Below the pieces are notes generated by a model, which saw nothing but the letters and a program-made list of their open reading frames with translations, was not told the origin of the DNA and searched no databases. From Plecoglossus altivelis (lineage: Eukaryota; Chordata; Actinopteri; Osmeriformes; Plecoglossidae): a stretch of 64,000 bases of DNA. Within the stretch, counting starts at the first letter, position 1. Each line of letters starts with the position of its first letter. Position numbers and translations under genes: made by a program. This document shows positions 10,044 through 22,766 of this stretch, piece by piece. The stretch spans positions 3,847,722 through 3,911,721 of the forward strand of contig BROE01000024.1 in NCBI GenBank assembly GCA_036571765.1, written 5' to 3'.

Positions 10044-12722
10044 TCTCTCTCTCACACACAAACAAACACACATATTCTCTCTCTCACACACACACAGACA
10101 CACACAAGGACGTAGACACACACACACACATGCAGGAACACCAGACAGGTTGAGAGAGAGACAATACAAAGACGACAATATATGTATATATCTCCCTCTC
10201 CCAGCTGTGATACTGACCTATAGAGCACCAGACAGCGAACCTGGCCCAAGTGAGAGGGGACAACTTGAGCATGAGGTACGAGTTCACCAAGATGGCTGCC
10301 ACTGGGACAAACGGCACGCACGGCGCCATGTAGGGCAGGATCCTCCCGCTCTCCGGCTGGCGCAGGATAACCACCAGCAGCATGGCCATGGAGCAGGCCA
10401 ACACGGCGGCGACCACACCTGCCACCACCGCACCCACTCCCACCCCTTGCTCCACGCCGAAGATGATGATGGCCCAGAGGAGGAAGGAGAGGAGGAAGAG
10501 GAGGAGGGTGCAGCGCGTCACCGTGCGCCCCGTGGCTGGCGTGGGGCGGGCTGAGGCATCTGGGACCCCCAGCCTCACACGCATTGGGTAGTAGTGATTA
10601 CCCAGAATCCTCTTTAGGAAGGAGGACGGGCCGCTGTGGAAGTCTGATCCGTCGGACTCGCCCCCCACCCCTCCGGAGTGATAAGAGGAGCCGTCGGGGT
10701 CGATCAGCATCTGGTCATCGTTGGTAGGTGTGGCACCATCGCTGTTTTCAGACAGAACACCTTCTTTGTCCGTCATCCCCTCGTCGCCCTCCGGGGACAG
10801 GAAGTGATGTGTGTCGATGTGCGTGTCAGGCTGGTAGCGGAGCAGGAGGATGCACACGCTCACTAGAGTGTAGGCCAGCAGGGTGCCGATGGACATCATC
10901 TCTATCAGGTCCCTCAGGCTCACCAGCAGAGACAGCACTGCTGCCAGGCAACCAGACACCACACAGGCCGCCACCGGCGTGTGTGTGAGCGGAGACACGT
11001 GGGCCAAGAACCTGGACACACACGTGTTTTTGTGTGAGCGTGTGGATGTGTGCGAGTGTATTTTGATGCGTGTAAGTGTGAGGAGTGTGAAACCTGAAGA
11101 GCAGCCCGTCTCTGGCCATGGCGTAGATGACTCTGGGCATGGGGAAGAGGGAGCCCAGCAGAGACACAGTCAGCCCCGCGATGGAGCCCACTGCCACCAC
11201 ATATTTACCAGCCAGGAAGCCGTGGACCGCAAACATCTCCATCAGGGGAGCGGAGCCATCAATCAGATCCGAGGGGACCATCAGGGTCAGGATCACGCTC
11301 ACCTGGGGTGAGGCGGAGAGGTGAAGGGGAGGGGACGGAGGGAGTAGAGATGATATGGGAGGAAGGAGAGAGGAGGAGACAGGAAGGAGAGAGGAGTGAG
11401 AGGTAAAAGATAGCTGGTGACAAAGCCACGCATTCCGACACGTTCGACTCAAAAATGCAGTCCTGACTGCCCCTCCCCCTTAGGAGCATAACGGGTTAAA
11501 CCCAACGATGGCTCACGGAGGCATAGGCGGTGAGGCAGGTGATGAGCGAGGCGGTGATGGCGTAGGGGATGGAGGTGTTGGGGTTCTTGGCTTCCTCCCC
11601 CGTCGTGGCGATGATGTCGAAGCCGATGAAGGCGTAGAAGCAAGTGGCCGCGCCCTGCATCACCTGCACAGAGGGAGGTTACCACGGTTATGCTCCCTGC
11701 ATCACCTGCACAGGAAGAGAAGGAGGAGGAGGAGGGAAGTCTCACCCCTGACCAGCCATAAGGAAGGAACCGGCCTCCTTCCCAGTTGGCAGCGGAAATG
11801 AAGAACAGTCCGGCAATGACGATGAAGACCCAGACCACCATGTTGACAACGTTCAGAATGTTGTTGAAGCCCACCGTGTTTCGCACCCCTAGCACTATGA
11901 TCACCGTGACGACCAGGGCTATCAGCAGGGCCAGCACGTCTGGGTAAGACTCCTCCCCTTTACCTGTGACAGAGGCACACCTGGGTTGAATGACCCACAC
12001 ACACTGACACACATGCTTAGACGCACGCATGTGCGCTCACACATAGTCCCTTGGTGTGTGGCTACCCACCCAGTCCTCGGAGCGTTCCCAGGTGAGTGAT
12101 CATGTAGTTACTGATGCTGTGATTGGCCAGAGAGTCAAACATACTGCTGAGGGCTGATGCCCCTGCAGCTGTGCCAATCAGATATTCCAGGATCAGGTTC
12201 CAGCCAATGAAAAACGCCACACATTCGCCCACTGTCACGTAGCTGTAGGTGTAGGCGGAGCCTGTGGTCTTGGGTACACGCACCCCAAACTCTGCATAAC
12301 ACACTCCTGGAGGAGGGACAGTCACCGTTTACTCAAACTCAAATGTCTGAGTAATCCAGTTCTGCATGTGTGTGTTTGTGTATGTACATGTGTGTGTGGG
12401 TATATGCTTGTGTGTGTGTCTTACCTGACAAGATGGAGGCAAACGCTGCAATAAAAAAGGACAGGATGACGCCGGGCCCAGCCATCGCCTTGGCAACCAA
12501 CCCAGCAACCACGTACATGCCCGTGCCAACACAGCTCCCCACGCCTAGCGACACCAGATCTACAGTTGTTAGGACCTTGGCCAGCCCCGCTCCTGCCCCC
12601 TCGGTGAGCTCGGTGATATCTGACCCCTGACCCATGACCCCGACAGGCTTGGTGCGGAGGAGGCGGGAGTGGAGGCCATACCACGCATCCCCCCACGACA
12701 CACGACCCAACCACCCCGCCAT
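9495..12722 (-). CDS. slc7a14: Probable cationic amino acid transporter SLC7A14, complete
   Basis: CAT-like APC-superfamily protein of endolysosomal membranes in neurons and retina. Coding exons (minus): 12722-12425, 12306-12070, 11963-11746, 11663-11517, 11302-11094, 11011-10218, 9871-9495, giving 759 residues (human about 771). I chose the ATG at 12722-12720; the frame is open upstream only through GTG codons. Recognisable segments in order: RLLRTKPV, VGSCVGTGMYVV, VCYAEFGVRVPKTTGSAYTY, IGTAAGASALSSMFDSL, GFDIIATTGEEAKNPN, MPRVIYAMA, EMMSIGTLLAYTLVSV, LPYMAPCVPFVP. The protein is multi-pass with a long hydrophilic loop between late helices (about 10620-10830). The exon at 11094 uses a poor donor (GTTTCA). 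The last exon encodes a divergent Gln/Tyr/Gly/Ser-rich tail. An acceptor duplication precedes exon 4. A noncoding 5' exon part ends at an acceptor near 12747; the promoter was not located. Confidence 0.95.
11653..11712. repeat. 18-bp direct repeat duplicating an slc7a14 splice acceptor
   Basis: CCCTGCATCACCTGCACA occurs at 11653-11670 and again at 11695-11712. On the minus strand both copies read CAG followed by GTGATGCAGGG. Only the copy at 11663 opens into the conserved exon; the upstream copy would meet TAA after five codons. Confidence 0.9.
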
Positions 12723-12746
12723 CACCACGGCAACGGGTGCTGGCAG

Positions 12747-12849
12747 CTAGGTTGAGAGTTTGTGGGTCTGCTTTTTGATTGTGCTCCTTTGGTTCATCTA
12801 CTTGTGTCAGCTACTTTTCTTCTCTCATCGTGTGCTGTCGGTGAGGGTG

Positions 12850-12900
<51 letters not shown>

Positions 12901-14154
12901 TTTTCAGCAGGTTTCCATGGCTTCTTCACAGTCCACAGGCCAAGCACCAAATGATTCCTAAACTTGGAAAAGAAATTCTAAACTGGATAGGAGGAAGAAA
13001 ATAGACAAGGAAGAAAGTCATAGCCAAGTGCAGCAACGGGAACCAGCTTTTTGATCGCAGGTGTTGAGGGCGGTGCCCCAACCCGGGTGACGACAGCAGG
13101 ACACAGATACATCAACACATCACTCTTTCTCCTCCACCGCCGGAGCGAGACTCCCATGTTAAAACATTGATATACACTGCGTATCAACTTTCACAATGGA
13201 AAACTCCTACTACAGCTGAAAACCAACACAACCTGTACAGCACATATGTACAGTACACTCTGGCAAACACAAGCAGTTTCATTTGAACATGTAAGTCCAA
13301 GGAAGATGACTGAAAAAGTAAATGAGTATGTTTTCAGATATCCAAAGATAGCAAGGCAAGGACCCACAAAGTAGTCAAGGAAGAAAAGTTGAACGTAGAA
13401 GGAAGCATGCACTTCAAATACGGTTAAAGACCTATTTTCTTAAGACACCCCTTTTCCCAACACACATGTATTTATTTATCCAGACATATTCAACACTTAC
13501 TTATTAGTCGGTTTCCATTTCCTCCAAGGAGAACGCACAAGCGAGCAGGGTCTGAACCAGTAAGAAGGGGAAGGCTAATGGGAGCAAGGTTAATTATTCA
13601 AGGGTAGGTCCATGTGATCAGAGGCAAATATATAATTCATTCCCCCAAAGACCGAGTCCAGTGTGCAGTCATCAGTCATATGGTTGGCAGAGGAAAAGTT
13701 CTGGAGACCTCCTGGTAACACGCTGACCAAACTGAGGCAGCAACATGCTGGGAAGCCGTCAGCTGTGTGTCAACACAGAGGGACAAGGGGAGCAGAGGAG
13801 GGTCGCTGGTTAACTCCAATCATCAGCATAGGGCTTTATCTCCAGAGATAACCTGGGCAGAGTTTATAAGCACAGTATACTGCGTCTCCTAACCAGGAGA
13901 ATATCACCCTCATATGTGCCCCCCCCCCTCCCCCCCCTTAACACTCTTCTGAATAGCAGCACAGCCGCTGGGTTAGGATGGAGTCACGGTAGACTGGGAT
14001 GAGGGTATTGTTGTAATCCGGTGGTAATCTGATAGACGGTTCATATGACCAAATTTGTGGTCAAGCGAGTGTGAGCCAAGACTGATTAGAAGTAGACACA
14101 CACACAAGGAATACACACTGTGTCTGAATGAGACAGACCTAGCATTTCTCTCTT

Positions 14155-14185
<31 letters not shown>

Positions 14186-15056
14186 GTCAGAAACTGAGGA
14201 CAGTTCAGGGGTCTCTTAAGGTGAGGAGAACGGGCATTCTTGAGGAGATGCAGCTGATCATGTGCAGATGCGGTAGAGGGCGTTCATCCAGACACACACA
14301 CGCACCTGACTGCTGCAGTCTGGGCAGGGAGCTGCAGATACCATGGTACTTGTACACACACACACACACACACACACACCTGACTGCTGAAGTCTGGGCA
14401 GGGAGCTGCAGATACCATGGTGCGTTTAAACACACACACACACACAGATGAAAGACTGGGAGTAATACCAAGAAAATAGCCTTGTGGAATTCATCTTAAA
14501 CATGTATTGGCTGTCTAAATATAACATGGTAGAAGAAGCATAGTAATGATCAAGAGATCCTGTTAGTTTGAGGACTGGTTTAAAGTATGCCCATGAGAAG
14601 TACAGCAGTTCTCACTATAATTTCATGCTACATATTATTCTTCCCTGATCATTAGTCACTGTCTTCTCTAAAGTGAAGCATGTGAAGGATTAAAATCCTA
14701 TCTCAGATTCAACTCAAATTAAAAGGATACTAGTTGGATTTGTGTGTACAGGGGTTGAATTACATATTAGATCCCCAGATTTAAATGCATAACATATGAA
14801 CCCTTTATGTCTGTCAATAACAATGACTGTTGGTACCAGTCATGATCCAGGGCTGAACCAGACTATCTTCTGAGGACATCTAGTGGGCAACTAATGAACA
14901 ACGTGAATTTACTCTACCCACTACAAGGAAATGCCACCTTTCCCTACAAATTCACACCACCACTTGATGGCCTGTAAATCAGAACTATCAACTCACAACC
15001 AAAAAGTACATAACTCAAAACACGACAGGAGAAAAAAGGTTGTTGAATTTTTTTCA
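12747..15056. other. Intergenic / slc7a14 upstream region
   Basis: No coding exon was recognised. It contains a (CT)n tract (about 12852-12902), a poly-C run (13920-13938), (CA)n at about 14158-14186 and a small tandem duplication (14303-14421). It probably includes the slc7a14 promoter and a noncoding first exon, which I could not place. Confidence 0.5.
14303..14421. repeat. Two-copy 45-bp duplication separated by (CA)n
   Basis: A 45-bp block beginning CACCTGACTGCTG and ending CCATGGT occurs at 14303-14347 and 14377-14421, differing at one base (C/A). A (CA)n tract lies between the copies. Confidence 0.85.
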
Positions 15057-15062
15057 TTTATT
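15057..15062 (-). terminator. rpl22l1: rpl22l1 poly(A) signal
   Basis: AATAAA on the minus strand (TTTATT on +) lies 134 bp past the rpl22l1 stop, which fits a short 3' UTR. Confidence 0.55.
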
Positions 15063-15195
15063 CACTCCCATCTCTCGATGCAAAACCTGTTTCAGATTAA
15101 AGACACCAGACCAGGACTTCTGCACCCAGCTGGCCCATATGGGACAGAGTGGGAAGGAGTCTGGATGTGGGAGGAGCTCTACGGTGGGCGGAGTT

Positions 15196-16333
15196 CTATT
15201 CGTCTGCGTCAGACTCCTCGTCTTCCTGGCTGATCTGGAAGTAGCGCAGCTCGTAGGTCTCCTTATCGGACGCCACCACTCTCAGCCAATCACGAAGGTT
15301 GTTCTTCTTCAGGTACTTCTTGGTTAAATACTTCAGATACCTGTTGGCCAATTGTGGAGCGTGTTGGATTAGGGAATGAGAATGTTATAAGAAAACTAAA
15401 CCCGGGTAACTGCATTAAATCCATCAGGCAGATGGTTTTAGCCAATGCGATGAGCAAATAGAAGATTTACAGTCTCAGAATATCAAGGATTAGAAGTGAC
15501 ACTTAGATGCACTTATGTGAGGACATGTGAAGATTTGATCCTCACCTTTTGGAGAACTGCTTCTCTGATGTCACATTGATCTTGTTCTTCATCCGGCCAA
15601 TCTGAACTACATTACCCAGGTTTCCAGTTTTGCCATTCACCTTCACTCTTTCTTTGAGGAAGGTTTCCTGTTGGACAAAACACAATGACACACTAGGGAA
15701 GAGAACCCTAGGGTTTGCACTAGGGAAGGTGACCCTAGTCCAAGACCTGCATTAGGAATACAATTTGGTTTGGAAGACATAGGTATGAGCAGGGAATTAG
15801 GGTCAAATTATAAGGTGCTGATACTTTCAACATGTTAACGCAGGGTCATTATAAAAGTTTACTGACTTGTCGGAGCTATCGGAGCTATGTTTTAGTGGTG
15901 AGGAACAGAGACTTACAAAGTTGGCCGAGTCCAAAATCCCGTCCTCCACTGGGTGAGTTAGGTCCAGGGTAAACTTCCACGAAGCCCCCTTCTTTGATTT
16001 CCTGACGACGGTCTGTTTCTTCTGTTTCAACAATAGACCAAAAGTACTTGTCTGAATTACTAAAGGATCATACTTAGCTTTAAGATAGACACCTATTACC
16101 AATTGGCCACCGCTGGACACGTGTATAGCAATGAGCTAGCTTTAGGATAGCCATGTAGTCTTCGGAGTTTTGTGATTTATTCTACTGTTTTTGACATTCA
16201 GCTATTTAATTTCAATACACAGTGCTTTAGGTTGTTGTACTTAAATATTGATACATATTTTGCACGGCAGGAGACCACGTATATGTTGATTAAATGATAT
16301 ATTTGCTGGTCTCTTCTTACTTACCGGTGCCAT
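15196..16333 (-). CDS. rpl22l1: 60S ribosomal protein L22-like 1, complete
   Basis: Paralogue of ribosomal protein eL22, incorporated into the large subunit and involved in RNA binding and splicing control. Coding exons (minus): 16333-16325 (only M-A-P), 16021-15917, 15667-15546, 15340-15196. The protein has 126 residues, close to the usual length. Diagnostic segments: [55 protein letters not shown] and the acidic tail EDEESDADE. The LRDWLRVVASDKETYELRYF end matches RPL22L1 better than RPL22. The nine-base coding part of the first exon, right after the ATG, is typical of ribosomal protein genes. Linkage to slc7a14 and eif5a2 supports the call. Confidence 0.96.
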
Positions 16334-16372
16334 GGTGAGCGGGTGGCGGAGAAAGGAAATTACGTTGATGTT
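16334..16372 (-). promoter_or_regulatory. rpl22l1: rpl22l1 start region with 5'-TOP-like tract
   Basis: About 15-25 bp upstream of the ATG, the minus strand reads TTTCCTTTCTCCG (pyrimidine tract around 16348-16359). A C start followed by pyrimidines is the terminal oligopyrimidine signature of translation-machinery mRNAs. The exact start site is inferred. Confidence 0.5.
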
Positions 16373-17365
16373 CTTCCTGTTTCGTGGCCTGGTTGGTGGC
16401 AACCAATGCGATGGTGCATTACCGCCACCTATTGTTTTGGAGTGTGAACCGGAACTATCGAATCCTGGTCTTAAAACCATTAAAGTATCTCCGAACCAAA
16501 CCGAAAAAGTAATATTTAATACATTTCACAGGACACTTGAATGATTCTCCACTGGGATATAAATGTACTTTTTATTGCAACATTACTAAAATATATTCAT
16601 TGAAGTTGTAATGCAGACTAGACCATAATTTGTAATGATCAAACCGATTTATTTAAAGCAGATTAAATTGGTATACGAGTCCAAATGCATTTTAAATCTC
16701 AGAATATTGGTCTTCATTATATTACACTATACTTAGTTTAAAATCAGAGACCCCTGAACAAGATAAAATAGTCCCAAGGCCAGCTGTGTTAAATACACGT
16801 GGTTAGTCAATAATTGACAGTTGAAACAGTCGCTGAATGGGTTGTGCGCGGCTAACAGCTCTGCTAATGGCTTTGCCTAACAATTAACAAGCATGTCCAG
16901 ACTGCGTAAACATGCAACTACAGCGGCATGGACAAACTAATTACTACAACGGCTTATGGCCCGTAAATACCAATAAGACCTTTGAATCGTGCTTTCAGAT
17001 ACATAGGAATACTGTTGAAAGAGCAACGTTGAGTTGCGCGTCAAAAATGAAGAGCGATGACACCCGTAATAAGTTGGCATGCACTTCCGAACAGTAAATT
17101 GAAAGGTATGCGCGCTGGAGAAGGCGTGCCAGCTGTGGCGTGTTTGTCGCTTTTGTGTCAGGGTGTGGTTGCATCTGGTCTCTACACTGACAGGGACATG
17201 CTAAGTCCAATACAATCTTCCAACCACCATGGCGTAGGCCTAGTTGACGTTTCCTGTGCTACTGACTTCAAAACACCAAAACGCCTGTCAGAGAAAAGGG
17301 ACAGGGTGGGGAGTGACTGGGAAAAAAAAAAAAAAAACCCACAACGGATTTCCATTAGTTTGAAC
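16373..17365. other. Intergenic region between rpl22l1 and eif5a2
   Basis: About 1 kb of AT-rich DNA with no recognisable gene. An A16-type homopolymer lies at about 17322-17337, next to the eif5a2 3' end on the opposite strand. Confidence 0.5.
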
Positions 17366-18385
17366 TTTATTTGTTTTTGCCATCTCCAGTCAGGTGACAA
17401 AGGCCTCGTGTGAACAAAATAGTTTGCAACTTCACCAACCCTCCCTCCCCCATCCTCCCTGATCGAGCCTCTCACACACGCACACACCTCACTGCAAACT
17501 GGCCTCTAGAACATTCTGGAGGCCCCACTCTGCTACACACTCAAGCCTCAGACACTATTCTATATTGGGATGACCAGGGCTGCAGTTTCAAGACCTGGCT
17601 GCCATGGTAACAGGTAAGCACACAGGGCTTCTCGCGCCCATCCGACTTCTACACAGACTGGCTCTGAGAGGAAAATTACTGAAGTTTGTTGCCGTTTTTT
17701 CCATTCAAAAAAAATAAAATTGAGTCTTAAGAATTTAAATCTTGGGGTAAGTGCTAGTCACCTGCAGTCCTGCGCTTAGGAGAAGGCAGGGGAAACGGAT
17801 CCGATTCCCTTGGGTGCCAGAGCGGCAGCCATGTTGGAAGCAGTATGGCAGCCAAAGGGGGACAAACTTAAAACCAAATCGGAGCTCAGTGTCACTAAAA
17901 GGGACGGCTTTCCCTACCCTCATCCTTAACAAACCAGCACAGCCCCAACCCCACCTTCCCCCTGAAGGCATTAGACCTGCTATATTCAATTTAAAGAATA
18001 TATATAAAAAAAAAGAATCATACAAAAAGCTGGATCCCATTATTTAGACATTCAGGAATGTGAGTAGCGAGACTAACATTTTGAAGGCAAAAATAACAGA
18101 GGAATGAGGAAGAAGTCAGAAAGAATCAATTTTAAGTTTTTTTTTGTTTTTTTTATAAAGTAGATTGTTGCTAAACCAAACCTCAGAGATCCGGCAGAAT
18201 GCCACGCAGCAAGCTGCAGTGGGTCAGTCCTGACAGCATTGGAGACAAAAACAAAACCAAGGGAATTATCACACAGAATGATTGAGGTTGTCTGTGAAGG
18301 CCGTCGCTTTGGTGACAGAACCAATAAGAATGCAAGAGACTGGTTGAGGGTGGAGCTTGTTGCCTGAGCAGCCAATAGAGTCTGC
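17366..18385 (-). other. eif5a2: eif5a2 3' untranslated region
   Basis: About 1 kb downstream of the eif5a2 stop without coding potential. A minus-strand AATAAA (TTTATT on +) lies at 17366-17371 and is the likely poly(A) signal. Confidence 0.5.
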
Positions 18386-21073
18386 CTATTTGCCAGAGGG
18401 GGTGGATTTGACTGCCACGGCACACTCCTCCCCCATGGCAGACAGCACGGAAATCTGCAGACAAAAAGATTGATTAGCAATGTCTGTGGCATAGGTCCTC
18501 CCCCTCTCCTTGTACTGTGGTACACGCCAGGTACTGCCGACACTCACCAACAGTTCATCTCCTTCGTTGAACTTGGTCTGGATCTCCTTGCCCAGATCCC
18601 CCTCAGGGATGCGCAGATCCTCACGCAGGTCTCCGTTGTCAGCCATGAGGGTCATGAAGTTGTCGGTGATGTTGACCAGCTGTGAATGTAAGATTGAGAG
18701 AGCGAACAGCATGATGATTCTGAACAGAAAACTGACATGAAGGCCAACCTTTTAGTGTTCAACAGCTGGCTCATTTAGAAGTGTCCGACTGGTTGAAAGG
18801 ATGCAACAAGCTTCAGTTACTCCACACGTCTTAGAAATCAAACCAATATTTCAGTGGGGAAAAATGTACCATGCTGACATTTGTCTGTGCAGCAAAAACA
18901 AACTAAAAGTGAATGTTATACCATGAACTAAACCGACAACTAATTTGACAGTACGTTAAAGGACCACTTCACTCAATTGACGCCATGGGAAATCAGAGCA
19001 CAGAAGCTAGAAGACCTGAGCATGTCCTTCCAACGCAACAAGAACATGTCGAGTATGCAGCGCCAACTTGACACCACTTGGAACAGCATCCCATCTGAAA
19101 CCATTAGAACCGGGCCCTGTTGCACAGAGCCAGTTTACCAAATATGCCAGCCTTTGGCAGTTAGCGGAGACTCATTTCCAGTACATTTGGTTCCGTCAAC
19201 GTAGCTTAAACTCGCGTTACGACGGAAACTTATGCCGCGAACCTAACCTGGTCCAGTGCAGGCTAACTGGCAGCGTGTGTTGTTCCTTTACCAGATGTTC
19301 CTGCAACACTGACCCAATGGGAAATCGGATTCACCACAGACCTTCTGGCATGATGTCAAGTCAATTTATTTTGGTTTTGAAATCAGTGAAACATCTAAAA
19401 AAGGACCCAGACCTATGTATGGCATCGTTCAGACAGTGGTGGCATTTTATTTTCATGCGGTGGTGGATGAGCCGTCCTGGTATGTGCCTAAAAAAAGAAC
19501 TTTTTTTTGGGAGGGGAAGAAGTCGCGTGGTTGAACACATTACATTTGACTGTGGTGGATTGATACAATCCATGTTCTATGCCTCAGGGTATCCTGCAAT
19601 TCATCTGGAACCTGACTTGGAATAAGTCCTATCAAAACTAGAATTGGCTTTCATTTAACCGCTTCAGCCCCAACACAAGTCAGACTGACTTACTTCAAGT
19701 CACATTTGGGACTTTAACCTAGTCTTTTTTTGAGCAGCCTTTATCAAACAGGCCCATAGAGTCTACCTGTAAGGGCCAGAATGCTTTATTCATAGTAGCA
19801 GTAATAATCACAACCAATAGATCTTCCTGGCGGGTGGGCAAATTACCAACAAGATCCCATTGCATCAGGAACCCACAACCTGGTCCATCTCATTCCCTCT
19901 CCAAACACTGTGGGACCCAGATCAGTACAGGAACGTGCCCATGTTAAGGTGGCAGGTCCCAGGTTAGACTCAGTTGCCACCTCTTGACCAATGATTTCAA
20001 AGTATTCACCCCCCCCCCCCCCCCATTTACAAAATGTAATCTGAAGATCCCAGTTAGGAGAACAAAGTAAAAATGACACTCACCAATAACTCAACCCTCT
20101 TAACGTTAGGCACATCCATGTTGTGGGTGGAGGGGCACATGTCCTCATACTTCTTATTGGTGAAGATGTCAATTCCCACCAGATTCACCTAGAGTGGAGG
20201 GGGAGCATTGTTTCACTGGACATGTTGACTAATGACATCTAAAAAAAACAGGACCACGTTTTATTCCAATGATGATGTTTTGGCACTTAAGTATGCAGCC
20301 CCATTATCTGCCATTCAAACTGGCCATCGTTCCAGACCCCATTATCATCCATAGCCATTTTCTTCCACCTTCATTTATGGTTTGACTTTATGTACACAGA
20401 CCTAATGGTGCCAAACACCATTAGACATTTTTTACATTTTGAGGATATAAATATGCTCTCCAACTGTATGTGTAGTATCTGCCTTTCAAATTTTATATTT
20501 CTCCATTGTAAGTGGTTGGACAAACGATAATGGGGACCCATTAACTGCTAGAGCCAGTCTAACTAGCTAAAACTAGGCGTCAAAATAAATAAAATCTCGG
20601 CATAGCTATATTGGATTTTAAACCCAGAACGTTATGAGTGTATCTATTTAAGACATTGCTGTCACATAACGTTAATTTGTATTATGCCATTTTGATGAAA
20701 TTTCAGAGCGTCTCGGCAGCTGGTGGAAGATAATGGGACTCCTTCCGCTACATTTTACTGACATCCATTAGAATGACAAGTTTCCATGGTAACGCTGACA
20801 CTTATTGGAATAGATGCAAAGCCCAGCAGCCTACGATGTGGACATGGCAAACAGGGCTAGCACTAGCTGTAAACCACGTCTGGTAGACCTGGACGTCTTC
20901 GATACCTTGGCGTGTCCATGCTTGCCGGTCTTTGAGGTGGACATCTCGACGATCTTGCAGGGACGTCCCTTCAGCACAACGAAGCCGTTCTTGCGCAAGC
21001 TGGAACACTGGAGGGGGTAGGTGGCGGAGGCGCCGGATTCGGCAGTGGAGAAGTCAAGATCAGGATCTGCCAT
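18386..21073 (-). CDS. eif5a2: Eukaryotic translation initiation factor 5A-2, complete
   Basis: Hypusinated factor that binds the ribosomal E site and relieves stalling, especially at polyproline. Coding exons (minus): 21073-20906, 20188-20084, 18679-18548, 18454-18386; 157 residues. The N-terminal SH3-like domain is intact, with LRKNGFVVLKGRPCKIVEMS followed by TSKTGKHGHAK. The hypusine acceptor is Lys51 (Lys50 in human; one extra N-terminal residue here). The C-terminal OB domain is divergent: the usual QLICIQDGY-type strand reads LLLVNITDNF, and the end is AVKSTPSGK rather than AIKPCK or AIKAMAK. The coding exon begins at an acceptor just 5' of the ATG (21093/21094), so a noncoding first exon lies upstream. 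eif5a2 rather than eif5a is chosen by synteny with rpl22l1 and tnik. Confidence 0.93.
19112..19755. mobile_element. Possible nonautonomous TIR transposon (MITE-like) in eif5a2 intron 2
   Basis: The left end GGGCCCTGTTGCACAGAGCC and the inverted right end GGGCCTGTTTGATAAAGGCT are similar imperfect terminal inverted repeats about 644 bp apart. The internal DNA has no transposase frame. No clear target-site duplication was found, so the family is not assigned. Confidence 0.4.
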
Positions 21074-22766
21074 GGTGCGATGGGTCAGGGGCACTGCACA
21101 GAGGGAGAGGGGGTTGAGTCAAACGGGCCTGATTTAGATCATTGCACCATAAATATACACTTGATACCTTTTTTTTTACATAGACGTCATAGGGAGAAAA
21201 AAATCCAACTACATTCAAACATTAGTTAGTCTGTTTGAATACAGAGCCACAATATTCATTACAATTGCCACCGGGTTGACAAACTGCGACCTAAATTATG
21301 AACAATTACATTCTCTTGAGCGCAAATGCAGAGTCGGATCTGCTTCGCTGATCCTACGCCCTATCCACGTGTCTTGATTTTTGCCCAGCCAAAAGTTTCG
21401 TTCGTGATACGTAGCTAAACGTGGTTAGCCAACTGGCTAAACTTGTCGCATCATTGCTGCCGGCTAGACCTTATTCAGTCCTGAGATATACTTAGCACGT
21501 AGCTATATTTCGTCACTGGTGCTAGCGTTAGGTGTATAGGCCAGTGGCAGAGTGCGAGTCAAAACAACTGCATCCAGCCTAAGTATAGATGTGCTAAAGC
21601 TAAAGGCTCTTGACGGTGTGGCTTGATTGCTACCGCTCATGTAACTCGGAAAGCTCGTCGTGGCCGACAACAGCCTAAATGCAGATGGCTGCATGGCCCG
21701 CAATTTCACGAAACTAGGAATTATATTGTTCCCGTTAGGTAACAGCAAAAATAATAAATCAATGTTCATTTCACAAACGCTGACATTTAAAAAAGACCGC
21801 ACGCTAGCTAGCAAGCCATTTGGTGCGGTAAACTTATACAAGCGTAGCTAAGTTGGAATTTAAGGCCTCCTCAGCAACACGATTGGCTAAGTTAGCTTGA
21901 GGCTAACCGAACGTAGTCATTGTTTTAATCTGTACTCGTACGTAGTAAGCCGCGCAAACAGTCCTTCTTCCACGGTCCTATTTAAGATCTCATCGTCATT
22001 TACGATACCAACCGGCTGAAAGTAGTTGATTTCCAAGTTGCTGCTGACTACTGTGCTGTTATCCCCAAACAGTAGCCACCTCTGCGCAGGGAATAGATGG
22101 AAATTGGACCGCGAGGTCTGACGACGGGAAAAGTCTGATGTCTAGTAGCTGACTAATGGGATCAACACAAAGGTCTGCTAACGCGACACGTGTTGTATTA
22201 TTGAAACAGAAAACGACCATTCAAGTCAGCTAGTTAACCTTAAAAAAAAAAACTTGAGTAGATGCACAAATCAAGTCGTTCCCGTGAACGAACTTTACCA
22301 GCTGGATCAGCGGCTGCCTTTCTGGCCAGATAATGACAAATTAAGTCGTGTTTATTTAACTAACATCAGTCGGATTAAATTATGCGATGTTAACATTTGG
22401 TCTCACAACTTTCGTATGGCAAATCATACACCAACCAACCTGAAACCTTTCACTAATAACAGCCGACGCAACAAAAACTTCCAATAACAAGCGTGCGGAA
22501 GGCCTCATGCATGCCTGTTATTCATTCTGGCTAGCTAGATGGACTGCTATCGGAGCGTTAGCTAGCAGAATGTAAAACATGGACCAACACCCATCTCCCT
22601 TGCGAACCGAAACGGACACTATAACCGACTTATCGGCTTTTCCGCATAACTGTATATGACTACCAACTACTCAACCCATTACATGAGTTTGATAGACTGA
22701 TGTAAAACTAGACTCAAGTTCTATCTTTTAGCTCATGGATAGAAACACGCGCCATGCTACACTTAC

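Noticed and set aside
11695..11746. Upstream copy of the slc7a14 exon 4 acceptor as the real exon start
   Set aside because: It reaches TAA after five codons. The copy at 11663 continues into the conserved GFDIIATTGEEAKNPN region.
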